64,000 nucleotides of DNA from Paenibacillus sp. PL91 (GCF_012935325.2 NZ_JABBYG020000017.1:62001-126000), one strand, 5' to 3'. Positions 24,021 through 33,255 are shown, counted from the first letter of the stretch. Notes: generated by a model from the sequence alone, not told the origin. A program made the numbers and translations.

Positions 24021-26045
24021 TCACCCTCCGTAATAAGCTTTCAGAACGGGAACAGCTTTCTTCACGACATACCCGCTCCCTCCACGCCCTTCGACATGCT
24101 CTATCATCATGGCGAGCAGGAGCTTGGTCTCTTCGGTGTCGAAGGTAATGAACCATCCGTTCTCTTGCCCTTCTTCGCCTTTGCTGGATTTAAGCTCTGC
24201 CGTTCCCGTCTTGCCGGCGAGTTCAATTCCTTCCATATAGGCGACGTGGCCGGAACCGGCCGGATCGCGAACAACATCGACCAGCATGTTCTTCACCGTC
24301 GAAGCGGTATTGGCCGAAATTACGGCCGAATTAGAAACACTGCCTGCATGGCTCTTTTCTTCGAAATCTAATACAGGACTGGTCAGTTTCCCCGCATTCA
24401 CAAAAGGCGTATAAGAGAGCGCGAGATGGAGCGGACTCATGACAACCTCGCCTTGACCATACCCTGAATCCGCCAATTGGATTTCGCTTTTTATTCCATG
24501 ATTGCTTAAACTCGCTTTGGGAAAAGGATAGCGTATCGATAGGCTGTCGGCAAATATGAACTTGCCCGCTTCTTCAAGGAAAGCGTCCGCGCCCATTTCC
24601 AATGCTTCCTGAGCAAGATAAATATTATCCGAATAAACGTGCGCATCCCGTAAATTTAATACCGGAACGTCCTTCACCCGCTTCACGTAATAGCCGCCCC
24701 AGCTTGCGTCCTTGGACCACCTGACGCCATTGATCTCTTTCACTTCGTCCGGTGAGCTGACACCGAGCTCGATACCCGCGGCTGCTGTAATTGGTTTGAA
24801 GACGGAACCTGGCGCATACAGCTTCGTAAACCGGTTCAGCAGCGGCTTATCCGGATCGTTATTCCACTCTTCCCACTGTTCCGTCGACACCCCGGTAATA
24901 AACCGGTTCGGATCGTACGACGGGCTGCTAACGAGAGCCAAAATTTCCCCTGTCGTCGGCTGGATCGCTGCAGCTGTTCCTGCATCCGGGGAAAGCGAGT
25001 CGTAGATCGAGGTTTGCAGCTCCACGTCAATCGTTAACTGAACGTCACGGCCATCAACCGGTTCTTCTTCCGCCAGCACTTCCTTCGTCCTGCCATCTGA
25101 ATTGACGATTGTAATGCTTCTTCCGTCCTTCCCCCGCAGCACGTCCTCATATACCTGCTCCGAACCCGCCTTGCCGATTAGATCGCCGGCGCGGTATCCG
25201 CTGTTCGGATACGTTGACAGATCTTCCTCTGTCACTTCCCGTATATAGCCAGTCAAATGAGCTACCGCTTCGCCGTACGGATAGACGCGAGTGTCCTCCG
25301 TCCTGCTTACGACGCCTGGCAAGTCGCTATAATCGCCGCCCTCTTGCGCTGTACTAATATTAGCGATAGGCACAAATAAATTGTCTTTTACCCATGACGC
25401 CGCTAGTTTACGATCAATCGTTTCTACCGGGATTTGCAGCCGCTCAGCGAGCTTGGCTTTCGTATTCTCCGCATTCTGCCCGAGTTTTCCAGGTACGATA
25501 CCAATAACTTCGGACAAGCCGTTAATGGCTAACCCATTGCCGTTACGATCTTTTATTTCACCGCGGGACGCTTTAAGCGTCGTAACGCTCACTGTATCTC
25601 CTTCCTGCATAGAGGGGAAGATTAATGAGGGCTGCCAGCCGACTGCCCACGTCCCGTTCTCTTCTTTTTCCAACTGCAAGCGCCCCTCCGCATTGATCGG
25701 GCCAGCGGACGTATCCAGCTTCATTTCATAAGAATAAGCTCTCCGATCTTCAACCTTGTCGGCGTTCTTATCCGTTACTGGTAAGTATGTAATGGATAAG
25801 ATGTCAGTATCGATCCCTTCATAAATTTTCTTGTAACGGCTCGCAAAAATTTCTTTCGTCAAACCGTTCCTTGATGATGCAGATAATAGATCGTACATCT
25901 CTTCGAAGTGTCCCTGCTGCCAATTCTGGACATATTGGTCCGCTATGTCTTCCGGATTTGATGTATGTTTCGTGCATCCTGCAAGTAAGACGAAAAAGAG
26001 TAGTAATCCCTTGCACATCACTCTGATTTTATTATCTAGATTCAA
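24021..26045 (-). CDS. MecA-like low-affinity penicillin-binding protein
   Basis: A 674-residue class B transpeptidase, exported as a lipoprotein (LLLFFVLLAGCTK). Residues about 28-150 are an NTF2-like MecA_N domain (EDIADQYVQNWQQGHFEEMY), followed by a PBP dimer domain (ASRGEIKDRNGNGLA) and the transpeptidase with SVFK in YAPGSVFKPI, the YSDN motif and KTGTAE. This is the architecture of MecA/PBP2a and Bacillus PBP3. The start is TTG after GAAGGAGG. The promoter lies inside a perfect BlaI-type palindrome, and the next genes are blaR1 and blaI, so it should be drug-inducible. Low affinity is inferred from context only. Confidence 0.92.
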   Translation of the reverse strand: MNLDNKIRVMCKGLLLFFVLLAGCTKHTSNPEDIADQYVQNWQQGHFEEMYDLLSASSRNGLTKEIFASRYKKIYEGIDTDILSITYLPVTDKNADKVEDRRAYSYEMKLDTSAGPINAEGRLQLEKEENGTWAVGWQPSLIFPSMQEGDTVSVTTLKASRGEIKDRNGNGLAINGLSEVIGIVPGKLGQNAENTKAKLAERLQIPVETIDRKLAASWVKDNLFVPIANISTAQEGGDYSDLPGVVSRTEDTRVYPYGEAVAHLTGYIREVTEEDLSTYPNSGYRAGDLIGKAGSEQVYEDVLRGKDGRSITIVNSDGRTKEVLAEEEPVDGRDVQLTIDVELQTSIYDSLSPDAGTAAAIQPTTGEILALVSSPSYDPNRFITGVSTEQWEEWNNDPDKPLLNRFTKLYAPGSVFKPITAAAGIELGVSSPDEVKEINGVRWSKDASWGGYYVKRVKDVPVLNLRDAHVYSDNIYLAQEALEMGADAFLEEAGKFIFADSLSIRYPFPKASLSNHGIKSEIQLADSGYGQGEVVMSPLHLALSYTPFVNAGKLTSPVLDFEEKSHAGSVSNSAVISANTASTVKNMLVDVVRDPAGSGHVAYMEGIELAGKTGTAELKSSKGEEGQENGWFITFDTEETKLLLAMMIEHVEGRGGSGYVVKKAVPVLKAYYGG

Positions 26046-26066
26046 ATAAGGTCAGCCTCCTTCAAT

Positions 26067-26117
26067 GTAGATTACAGATGTAGTTAAATACTACATCTGT
26101 AATCTACGGAATGTCAA
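26067..26117 (-). promoter_or_regulatory. Promoter and palindromic operator of pbp-blaR1-blaI
   Basis: GTAGATTACAGATGTAGT (26067-26084) is the exact inverse of 26090-26107, a perfect 18-bp-arm palindrome with a five-base centre. On the minus strand TTGACA (26117-26112) and TAGTAT (26093-26088), spaced by 18, form the promoter, so repressor binding would cover the spacer, the -10 box and the start point. The arms carry the same TTACA...TGTA half-sites as the beta-lactamase operators. Confidence 0.88.
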
Positions 26118-26897
26118 CTGTCCTTAACTTTCCACTATAGCTAAAACCAGAACATTTTCTTTGCTATCGAAGTGGCATTTCAATTCTGCTTGGTCTAAAA
26201 AAATACGTATAGGTAGAAACATAGCCCAGCTTTTATGGACCGGCGTCCAACTCAACCGTTTTTCCATCTATCTGAGCATTTCTTGAACCTATAATAAAAA
26301 CGATTTCATGTTCTAATCAGTTAAGTTGCGCGGTTTTCGTAGAAGCAGAATAGGAAACTTTCCCTCCAAATAGATCCTCATAAATTCGTAAGGGTACTAA
26401 AAGACGTGTTGTCATCACCGTAACGGTTCAAGACGGCGAACAAGCTCTGTTACGGTTCGTTAACTTTTCCAGTATAGACCGAAAAGGAGCGTTTTTATTG
26501 CTCTTCTTTTTGTATTGCGAAGGAATCGGGAAATCGTTGCCGAATATATTATACAGGAAATGACAATATAACCTCGCAAAGTGGTGCCTATGCTTCGAGT
26601 TTATTCCAAATACTTTGCAGAATTAAATCAAGCATGTGATTATTAAATTTTCGCATACCCTGTGCTGTTCATGTAGGCCGTGGTAATCATAATCGGAACA
26701 GTCTGAATCCTGCTGCTTGTATGCTACCGGGCAGAGGGCGTTACCATTAACAGCCTTCTTTATCCGCTTCATGGCACTGCGCTTATCTGCGACTTTCTGC
26801 TGGGCGTCAGCAATGCTTTTGAGGGCAGTTAGTCCTGCTTATCCCTTTGGGTAATGGACCAAAGGAACATGTCAGAAACTGAGAGGAGAATTCACCG
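26118..26897. other. Intergenic region with a possible gene relic
   Basis: No intact gene. On the minus strand about 26640-26840 reads GLTALKSIADAQQKVADKRS and, in a second frame, RIQTVPIMITTAYMNSTGYA, which look like parts of a lost gene; I do not recognise it. A CCGTAAC...GTTACGG inverted repeat lies at about 26419-26456. Confidence 0.35.
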
Positions 26898-27719
26898 ATG
26901 TCATCCTATAAACTTTGCATTAATACTGGGTTGGGCTTTGATCTTCCTATGGCAGAAAGACTTACGCTGATCAAAAAGGCCGGATTTGACGGCTTCTTTT
27001 CCGAATGGATGCCCGGTGCTCCGGTGGCCGAGTGGGCCGCACAGGCCAAGGAACTTGGCCTGATCTACCAGTCTATCCATGCGCCCTTCAACAATGTCGA
27101 CAAGATATGGGAAGATGGTCCGGACGGTGAAGCCTTTCTGAAAGTACTGATGGATTGCGTACAGGACTGCGCGGAAAATCATGTGCCGCTTGCCATCATC
27201 CATGCGATCATCGGTTTTGACAAACATACGCCTTCCGACCTGGGCATTGAGCGCTTTGAACGGCTGTGTAGCTTCGCCGATGAACGGAACGTTTACCTGG
27301 GTTTTGAAAATACCGAAGGTGAGGAATACCTAGCAAAGATCCTGACGGAGCTGAAAGGACATCATTGTACCCGCTTCTGCTGGGATACCGGCCACGAAAT
27401 GTGCTATAACCATTCCAAGGATATGATGGCCCTGTACGGCGACCAGCTGATCGGCACCCACTTTAACGACAACCTGGGCATTACCGGCAACGAAATCACC
27501 TGGCTTGACGATTCCCATCTGCTGCCCTTTGACGGCGTCGCAAACTGGCAGGGCATTATGGACCGTCTGCGCCGACATCATTTTAAAGGCCCCCTGACCT
27601 TTGAACTGACCCGTACCAACAAGCCCGGCCGCAATACTCACGATCCTTATACCGCCTGGGACTTTGGTACCTTTGTTAAACAGGCCTATGATCGCGCTGT
27701 GCTTGTAGCGGCGCTGTAA
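26898..27719 (+). CDS. Sugar phosphate isomerase/epimerase family TIM-barrel protein
   Basis: A 273-residue protein of the xylose-isomerase-like/AP-endonuclease-2 superfamily. Metal-site residues are recognisable: YQSIHAPF (His), LGFENTEG (Glu), CWDTGHEMCY (Asp/His), GTHFNDNLG (His) and FELTR (Glu). Such enzymes isomerise or epimerise keto-sugars or inositol derivatives. AGAGGAGAA precedes the ATG. It stands alone. Its codon use is more G+C-rich than that of its flanks, and many C-ending codons suggest a different origin. The substrate is unknown. Confidence 0.8.
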   Translation: MSSYKLCINTGLGFDLPMAERLTLIKKAGFDGFFSEWMPGAPVAEWAAQAKELGLIYQSIHAPFNNVDKIWEDGPDGEAFLKVLMDCVQDCAENHVPLAIIHAIIGFDKHTPSDLGIERFERLCSFADERNVYLGFENTEGEEYLAKILTELKGHHCTRFCWDTGHEMCYNHSKDMMALYGDQLIGTHFNDNLGITGNEITWLDDSHLLPFDGVANWQGIMDRLRRHHFKGPLTFELTRTNKPGRNTHDPYTAWDFGTFVKQAYDRAVLVAAL

Positions 27720-27888
27720 GGGCTATGATGCAGCAGATCCTTCCTATATCGAACTAAAATATCAGCCACTGTGAAGCGCACTGTCCGCATTCCTAGTCGT
27801 TGATGTTATGCTATATATACAGTATTCTGATTTTTACTGATGCTGTAACCCTTAGCTTTGAGACAAGCTTGTACCCGGAGGAGTGCTT

Positions 27889-28098
27889 ATGGCAAAATGG
27901 GGTAACTTGGAAGGAGGTCGACATAAAATGACGACTGAAATAAAAACTATTCGTCCAACACACTTGGAGTTCGATACTGAAGAAGAAATGAATAATTTTA
28001 TTAATTATGCGACCAATACGAAAAAAACATCTGGCCCTGGTTTGGATCGTTTACGTCATTTGATGAAAACTCATAAACGTGCACCGGAAAAGAAATAA
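27889..28098 (+). CDS. Small hypothetical protein
   Basis: A 69-residue soluble protein of unknown function (PTHLEFDTEEEMNNFINYAT, TSGPGLDRLRHLMKTHKRAP). Two starts are possible: the ATG at 27889 behind GGAGG, or the ATG at 27928 (MTTEIKTIRP) behind a perfect AAGGAGGT. The second site inside the reading frame may mean that the shorter form is the real one. The charged helix and proline-rich end give no family. Confidence 0.6.
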   Translation: MAKWGNLEGGRHKMTTEIKTIRPTHLEFDTEEEMNNFINYATNTKKTSGPGLDRLRHLMKTHKRAPEKK

Positions 28099-28292
28099 CT
28101 TCTGGAAACAATGCTAACGTACATAGATCTTTCCTGAACTAGACTTATTCCCAGCTGTGAAGTTATAGAAACAATAGTAAAAAAATTATTGTTTTAATAG
28201 GGATAAAATTGTATTAGCGGTAGATTCTCTTACTTTTCATTATATTTCTTGCTCTGCCTTCCTTTTGGGATCTTAAGTGAATAATTATCACG

Positions 28293-28335
28293 AAGAAGAT
28301 GGGCAGGCATTTACCTGTCCCATCTTCTTTCCTTA
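28293..28335 (+). terminator. Intrinsic terminator
   Basis: GAAGATGGG (28295-28303) pairs with CCCATCTTC (28319-28327), with a further CAGG/CCTG pairing inside and TTTCCTTATTT after it. It is placed to end the small gene upstream and possibly the convergent MFS gene. Confidence 0.7.
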
Positions 28336-28366
28336 TTTATTGTTTTCCTATTCAGAAGAGAAGGAT

Positions 28367-29680
28367 CTAGGATTCGTCTACTGATTGCCCAATAATCGGA
28401 AATCTTTTTTCTTTCTTTACTCCCAACACCTGAATGCAGGTAAGAATCAACATGAGTGCAAGGAAAGCAATACCGAATGAAACACTTCCTGTCGCATCAT
28501 TTAATAAGCCAATAACGTAGGGTCCTACAAATCCGCCAAAGTTTCCTACCGAATTGATAATTCCAATACCTACTACAGCAGCTTGAGCTGATACCGATGC
28601 AGATGTAAATGCCCAATATGGACCTGAAAAGCTGTATAATCCGGCTGTGGCCACACAAATCATAATCACTGAAACAATAGGGCTAGGTGAAATCAATACC
28701 CCCACTAGGCCGATGGTTCCCAAAAACGCCCCGAATGCAGCGTGATATTTGCGTTCTCCGGTACGATCAGAACGAAGCCCCATTAAGACCATCGCTATAG
28801 CCCCGCAAATATAAGGCAGCATAGTAATGAACCCAACTTGCGTGTTCGTTAAAACATCCGATAAGGACTTGATGATCCGTGGCATCCAGAAACTGATTCC
28901 GTAAAGCCCAACCACAAAAGTCAGGTTGATAAAGGCAAACTTCCATACGATTCGATCTTTAAATACTTCCTTGACAGACATGCTCTTTACTTTTACTTTA
29001 CTCACTCTTTCTTTTTGAAGTTCATTGCTTAACCATTCTTTTTCTTCATTGCTCAGCCATTTGGCGTTTTCCGGTTTATCTGTTAAATAGAAAAAAGTAA
29101 TGATTCCAAGAACAATCGCCGGGAGTCCAGCAAGGATGAAAAGCCACCGCCATCCAGGCATTCCTGCTAAATGAAAATTTTCTACAATCCATGTTGATAC
29201 TGGAGCGCCTAAAGCGTTTGCAAGTGGAGGCGCCGTCATAAATAAAGCAATGGCTTTCGCGCGATCTTTAGATCTAAACCAATAGGTTACATAAAGAATT
29301 ACTCCTGGAAAAAAGCCTGCTTCTGCAACTCCTAAAAGGAAACGAAGCACATAAAGGTGATTCGCGCTATTGGCCCATGCCGTGATAACGGTTACAAAAC
29401 CCCATATAATAAGTATGCGGGCAATCCATACTCTGGCACCAAACCGATTCATCAGCAGGTTGCTAGGTACTTCAAACATGAAGTACCCGATAAAAAAGAT
29501 GCCGGAGATCAGACCAAACGCACTGCTTGTTAGATTTAGAGCCTTATCCATACCACCTATAGAAGCATACGTTATACTTACACGATCTAGAAAAGCAATT
29601 AAGTAAGCAATAAATAAATAAGGTATAATCCGCATCGTTACTTTTTTTGTAGTCGTTTGTTCAATAGATGAAATATTCAT
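28367..29680 (-). CDS. MFS transporter, anion:cation symporter (ACS) family
   Basis: A 437-residue permease with 12 predicted helices. The N-terminal signature YLIAFLDRVSITYA and FIGYFMFEVPSNLLMNRFGARVW, and GVAEAGFFPGVILYVTYWF, are those of the ACS family (glucarate, galactonate, phthalate and hexuronate carriers). A central basic loop lies around residues 215-235. I begin at the ATG at 29680, nine bases after AGGAGG; the ATG eight codons earlier has no site. It lies 30 bases after the D-lyxose isomerase gene on the same strand, so both are probably one transcript. The likely substrate is a sugar acid or pentose-related compound. Confidence 0.88.
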   Translation of the reverse strand: MNISSIEQTTTKKVTMRIIPYLFIAYLIAFLDRVSITYASIGGMDKALNLTSSAFGLISGIFFIGYFMFEVPSNLLMNRFGARVWIARILIIWGFVTVITAWANSANHLYVLRFLLGVAEAGFFPGVILYVTYWFRSKDRAKAIALFMTAPPLANALGAPVSTWIVENFHLAGMPGWRWLFILAGLPAIVLGIITFFYLTDKPENAKWLSNEEKEWLSNELQKERVSKVKVKSMSVKEVFKDRIVWKFAFINLTFVVGLYGISFWMPRIIKSLSDVLTNTQVGFITMLPYICGAIAMVLMGLRSDRTGERKYHAAFGAFLGTIGLVGVLISPSPIVSVIMICVATAGLYSFSGPYWAFTSASVSAQAAVVGIGIINSVGNFGGFVGPYVIGLLNDATGSVSFGIAFLALMLILTCIQVLGVKKEKRFPIIGQSVDES

Positions 29681-29710
29681 CTTGTTATCCTCCTCAATAT
29701 TCATAACTTA

Positions 29711-30250
29711 TTAGTTAATCGAAACTCTAGTAATGTTAGGATCTATAAAAATATCATTTTCATCCGTACTCGTAGATGAAAATTCTGATACAACAGCCCC
29801 ATCATCTCCTGCCTGGAACCAGTGCGGCGTATTCGGAAGGATGGTATATTGTTCACCGGGCTTTAACACAATTTCCTTATAAACGGTCAAATAATTCTCA
29901 TATCCCTCGGGGATAATGGCGTGAGGATTTTCTGTTGCAGCACCTGGCACATATAAATAGACTATTCCTTTCCGGCAGCGGAAAGTTTCTTCCTTTCCTT
30001 GCATACCATTCACCGGCGGGTGATAATGCTGCGGGCAGGTTTGACGCGGCAGTAATACAAGTTCCTTCGCACAATAACGGTTAGAATTCACATAAACCAC
30101 TAATTGTAGTCCAAGTTCCAGGATACGCCCTAAACCAAAATCAGCGATTTCAAGCGTTTCAACTTCTTGAGGAGAAAGTACAATGCCGGCCTCTTTTAAA
30201 TACTGCAACGATTCTTCTTTTACCAACTCAAATTCCTGTCTGCTTATCAT
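29711..30250 (-). CDS. D-lyxose ketol-isomerase (cupin)
   Basis: A 179-residue cupin closely resembling B. subtilis YdaE, which interconverts D-lyxose and D-xylulose with Mn. Family blocks are DFGLGRILELGLQLVVYVNS, RYCAKELVLLPRQTCPQHYH (metal-binding His pair), GKEETFRCRKGIVYLYV (Glu ligand), TILPNTPHWFQAG (last His) and SEFSSTSTDENDIF. I take the ATG at 30250 (MISRQEF) behind AGAAAGGGG. It is first in an operon with the MFS carrier and is divergent from a sugar-dehydrogenase-like gene, with a cre-like site between. Confidence 0.88.
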   Translation of the reverse strand: MISRQEFELVKEESLQYLKEAGIVLSPQEVETLEIADFGLGRILELGLQLVVYVNSNRYCAKELVLLPRQTCPQHYHPPVNGMQGKEETFRCRKGIVYLYVPGAATENPHAIIPEGYENYLTVYKEIVLKPGEQYTILPNTPHWFQAGDDGAVVSEFSSTSTDENDIFIDPNITRVSIN

Positions 30251-30413
30251 ATTTTGTAACCCCTTTCTGATTCTTGTCACAATTGTAGTCCTCACGTCTA
30301 TGACAAATCTATATCGAAAACACATGTATACTTATCTGAAATTCAGATTTTTGCAGTCCGGCATGATCCTATGAATTTTGATTAAGATTATATGAATTTT
30401 CGATATGGATACT

Positions 30414-30427
30414 TGAAAGCGTTTCCC
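30414..30427 (+). promoter_or_regulatory. cre-like catabolite control site
   Basis: TGAAAGCGTTTCCC matches the CcpA consensus TGNAAGCGNTNNCA except for the last base. It lies in the divergent promoter region between the lyxose isomerase and dehydrogenase genes, where CcpA could repress one or both sides when a better sugar is present. Confidence 0.6.
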
Positions 30428-30486
30428 CTAAGCTTTATGTAACACATCGAAAGCATGTGATTCCTATATTATTGGAGGACTTATAA

Positions 30487-31533
30487 ATGGTACGAAAAAT
30501 GACAGTACCCCCTATGCAATTAGTTGAAGAGGATGGCTTTGGTACTCAAATGTGTGCAGTAATGGAGGATCTAGGTTCTATTACGATTAAGAGAGCTCAA
30601 GTTCCAGAGCCTCTTGAAGGAGAAGTTAGAATTAGAGTAAAGTGGGTTGGAATTTGCGGAAGTGACCTCGAAGTATACAGGGGTGCTCGCGAACCGGAAT
30701 TTATTTCCTATCCGACTCGCTTAGGGCATGAAGTGGCGGGCGTTATCGATAAAGTTGGAGAAAATGTAATTGGGTTAAAAGAAGGTGACCATGTTGCCTT
30801 GCGTTATGTTTGGGGAGCCTTTGCAGAATATGTATGCTGCAGTCCATTTGCGGTAAAGGTTCTGCCCAAAGATTTCCCGTTAATAGAGGGTTCTCTTATT
30901 GAGGTGCTCCCTCCTCTGCTTCATACTGCAGAACGCGCTGAAATCTCTCCTAATAAAAATGTTCTGATTATGGGTCAGGGTGTAAGCGGCCTAGCAATGA
31001 CACAGGTCATTAATCTTTTCAGCCCAAGAAATCTTGTGGTTACCGATCTCTTCGATGAAAAATTGGAGCTTGCCAGGAAATATGGAGCAACGCATACCTA
31101 TAAACTGCCAACATCCGATACAAAAACAATGGACGTAGTAGGCAAAGACTTCCCTGACGGCTTTGATGTAGTGATCCCATGCCTTCTTGAGGGATCCGGT
31201 ATGGTAGACGCCATTGATGCAGCTGCACAGAACGGCCGGATTGTCATGTATGGATGCATTGGAACGAGTCATAAGCCAATCGATTTCTTTAAAGTTCATA
31301 AAAAGCGTCTCGACATTTTGTCTACGGAACCGAAGCGTGACATTGATAATCGCAGATTTTTCGATGAAGGGTTACGTCTAGTTATGGATGGTCTAATCAA
31401 TACCAAAGAGACGATCACTCACATCTTTCCTCTTGAAAAAATTGAAGAAGCGTTTAAGCTTCGTAATCAACGGAGTGGGGATACTATTCACGTCATGATT
31501 GATTGTGAAGTTAATTCTTCCGATGCAAAATAA
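30487..31533 (+). CDS. Medium-chain dehydrogenase, sorbitol/threonine dehydrogenase-like
   Basis: A 348-residue NAD(P)-dependent medium-chain dehydrogenase. The catalytic-zinc side keeps GICGSD, RLGHEVAGVI and the Glu of GSLIEVLPPL. The nucleotide fold has VLIMGQGVSGLAMTQV. The lobe that normally holds four Cys for structural zinc is replaced by a short LRYVWGAFAEYVCCSP, so only one metal is expected. It begins at ATG after TTGGAGGA. It is divergent from the D-lyxose isomerase operon and overlaps the HIT gene. It probably oxidises a polyol or sugar acid linked to that pathway. Confidence 0.85.
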   Translation: MVRKMTVPPMQLVEEDGFGTQMCAVMEDLGSITIKRAQVPEPLEGEVRIRVKWVGICGSDLEVYRGAREPEFISYPTRLGHEVAGVIDKVGENVIGLKEGDHVALRYVWGAFAEYVCCSPFAVKVLPKDFPLIEGSLIEVLPPLLHTAERAEISPNKNVLIMGQGVSGLAMTQVINLFSPRNLVVTDLFDEKLELARKYGATHTYKLPTSDTKTMDVVGKDFPDGFDVVIPCLLEGSGMVDAIDAAAQNGRIVMYGCIGTSHKPIDFFKVHKKRLDILSTEPKRDIDNRRFFDEGLRLVMDGLINTKETITHIFPLEKIEEAFKLRNQRSGDTIHVMIDCEVNSSDAK

Positions 31534-31963
31534 TTCTTCGAAAGAGAATTTAGAGTGCTTTTATTGTAGTAAGTGTGTACACAATCTAATGATCGAAGCG
31601 GCTAAATTAAAAGTATCTACTCTCTATCTAAACAAAGACCAAACACATCAGGGACGGTGTATAGTAGCTTTTGACCGGCATGTCACAGAGATATTCCAAT
31701 TGGATGATAAAGAGCTGCATCTATTTATAGAAGATATTTCCCAAACGGCTAGAATACTTCATGAAGCTTTTCATCCGGACAAAATAAATTATGGCATTTA
31801 CGGTGATCTGGTCTCTCATTTGCATGTTCATATCGTCCCCAAATATGAACAATCTGATGAATGGGGAGAAGCTTTTGTTAACGCTCCTCCTTCCAAAAAA
31901 ATGTTAGATCCATTGGAGTATCAAGAGATCATCATGAGCATTCAAGCAAAATTGAATCCGTAG
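31523..31963 (+). CDS. HIT-family (histidine triad) nucleotide-binding protein
   Basis: A 146-residue HIT protein. The triad is SHLHVHIVPK near residue 105. The N-terminus has CFYCSKC, a possible zinc knuckle. HIT proteins hydrolyse or transfer nucleoside phosphoramidates and diadenosine polyphosphates in the cytoplasm. The ATG at 31523 lies inside the end of the dehydrogenase gene, so translation may be coupled; an earlier ATG at 31499 follows GGAGTGGGG and is also possible. The pairing with a sugar dehydrogenase is unusual. Confidence 0.85.
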   Translation: MQNNSSKENLECFYCSKCVHNLMIEAAKLKVSTLYLNKDQTHQGRCIVAFDRHVTEIFQLDDKELHLFIEDISQTARILHEAFHPDKINYGIYGDLVSHLHVHIVPKYEQSDEWGEAFVNAPPSKKMLDPLEYQEIIMSIQAKLNP

Positions 31964-31969
31964 CATTTA

Positions 31970-32015
31970 AAATACAAGCCCTGTAATAATAAATTACAGG
32001 GGCTTGTATTTGTCT
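31970..32015. terminator. Terminator between convergent genes
   Basis: AAATACAAGCC...CTGTAAT pairs with ATTACAG...GGCTTGTATTT around a five-base loop, with one G excess. It lies between the HIT gene and the convergent AraC gene and can serve both. Confidence 0.75.
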
Positions 32016-32021
32016 GAAAAA

Positions 32022-32900
32022 TCAACTACTTTCTGTATGAATAACAGTTGGCTGCGCATCTATGCTGAAATCTTCTTCCAAAATAATATCTTTCCCTACA
32101 ACGGTCCGCATTTGTTCACGGATTTTACTGGGGGACATTCCAAGCCGCTCCATGCAAAGCCTTGAAAAATAGGGTGGGGTTAATCCTATTAAATCCGAAA
32201 TTTCTGAAACGGAGTACGATGTAAATTCAAGATACTCCTTTGCTTTTTCAAGACGCAGAGATTGCAGATATTGCATGGGTGTAGTGCCCAGATTTTTTTT
32301 AAACACTTCAATCAGATAATGAGGATTAAAGTTGAAGTAATTAGCCATTTCTTCCAGGTTAATTTTAGAGGAAAGATTCTGCTTTAAATATTGCACCATA
32401 GGAAAACCTTCGTCGGTTTCGCTCATCGGGGCTATAATCTGGTGGGTAAGATTTTGAGAATCCTTACCTTGAAGGACTTCTAATAAAAAACCTTTAAATC
32501 CCACATCTATTCGAAAGCGCAGTAAATCATGGGTGCCCTTCAGATTGGTACTTGAAAGTCGAAATAATTCCTTCAGGTGTACCAGATTTGTAAATTTCAT
32601 TCCTCCAAGCCATTCTTCATTCTCTAAGTAAAGTGCCAGCTCCTCTGCTAAGGAGAACTTAATATCAATCGTGATGGTCTCTTCTGTAAAGTTGAAGCTA
32701 TGGGGAATCCCTTTTTTAAATAGATAACAATGATTAGTAAGTACTGGATACAACTCTTCTCCTATTTCCACGGTCCCTTGTCCGTCAATAATATGAAGAA
32801 CTTGGTAAAAATCATGTGTGTGTGTTTTTATACCACTGTTTCTGGAATAGTCCACACGGGCAATCCATAAGACCTGTAGTTGACTATCTCTTACTTTCAT
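32022..32900 (-). CDS. AraC-family regulator with cupin sensor domain
   Basis: A 292-residue regulator. Residues about 15-100 form a cupin ligand domain (IKTHTHDFYQVLHIIDGQGT, HCYLFKKGIPHSF). The C-terminal 100 residues have two helix-turn-helices (INLEEMANYFNFNPHYLIEV; YSVSEISDLIGLTPPYFSRL) and the AraC tail GMSPSKIREQM. I prefer the ATG at 32900 (MKVRDSQLQV), which follows GAAAGGAAG, over ORF starts 15-21 codons upstream. It is convergent with the dehydrogenase-HIT operon and may control the lyxose/sugar-acid genes. Confidence 0.85.
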   Translation of the reverse strand: MKVRDSQLQVLWIARVDYSRNSGIKTHTHDFYQVLHIIDGQGTVEIGEELYPVLTNHCYLFKKGIPHSFNFTEETITIDIKFSLAEELALYLENEEWLGGMKFTNLVHLKELFRLSSTNLKGTHDLLRFRIDVGFKGFLLEVLQGKDSQNLTHQIIAPMSETDEGFPMVQYLKQNLSSKINLEEMANYFNFNPHYLIEVFKKNLGTTPMQYLQSLRLEKAKEYLEFTSYSVSEISDLIGLTPPYFSRLCMERLGMSPSKIREQMRTVVGKDIILEEDFSIDAQPTVIHTESS

Positions 32901-33107
32901 AAAATTTTTACTTCCTTTCAAAGGACTTACAACGTAGTTTAGCATAACATCATGTGAAATCATTTATTTTTCAAGAATTTTTGCAATAGGCTTATAAATC
33001 ACAGTCCCATCACAATTCCCCATCTCGCAACCAACGAACAAAAACTTTATATTAATAATATAAAAAATAGCGACAATCGCAATTAAGGTTGCATATTTTT
33101 TTAAACG

Positions 33108-33133
33108 AGAAAAAAGCCGCAACATCGCGGCTT
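33108..33133 (-). terminator. Intrinsic terminator (minus strand)
   Basis: On the minus strand AAGCCGC pairs with GCGGCTT and is followed by TTTTTCTCG. It lies 120 bases beyond the end of the 33256-33729 gene. Confidence 0.65.
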
Positions 33134-33255
33134 CTTGTAATATATGTTCTTTCCAATAGTGGCTGCTGAGTCATGGCGGAATTTCATTCCCTCGGCATCC
33201 ACATGCTGTCTTCCCAGTTGGTTACCGAACTTATACGTAAAACTTATCAGGTTTA

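Noticed and set aside
23989..24156. Extended N-terminus of BlaR1
   Set aside because: It overlaps the end of the pbp gene and is Arg-rich and random; the ATG at 23988 has a good site and a normal membrane start.
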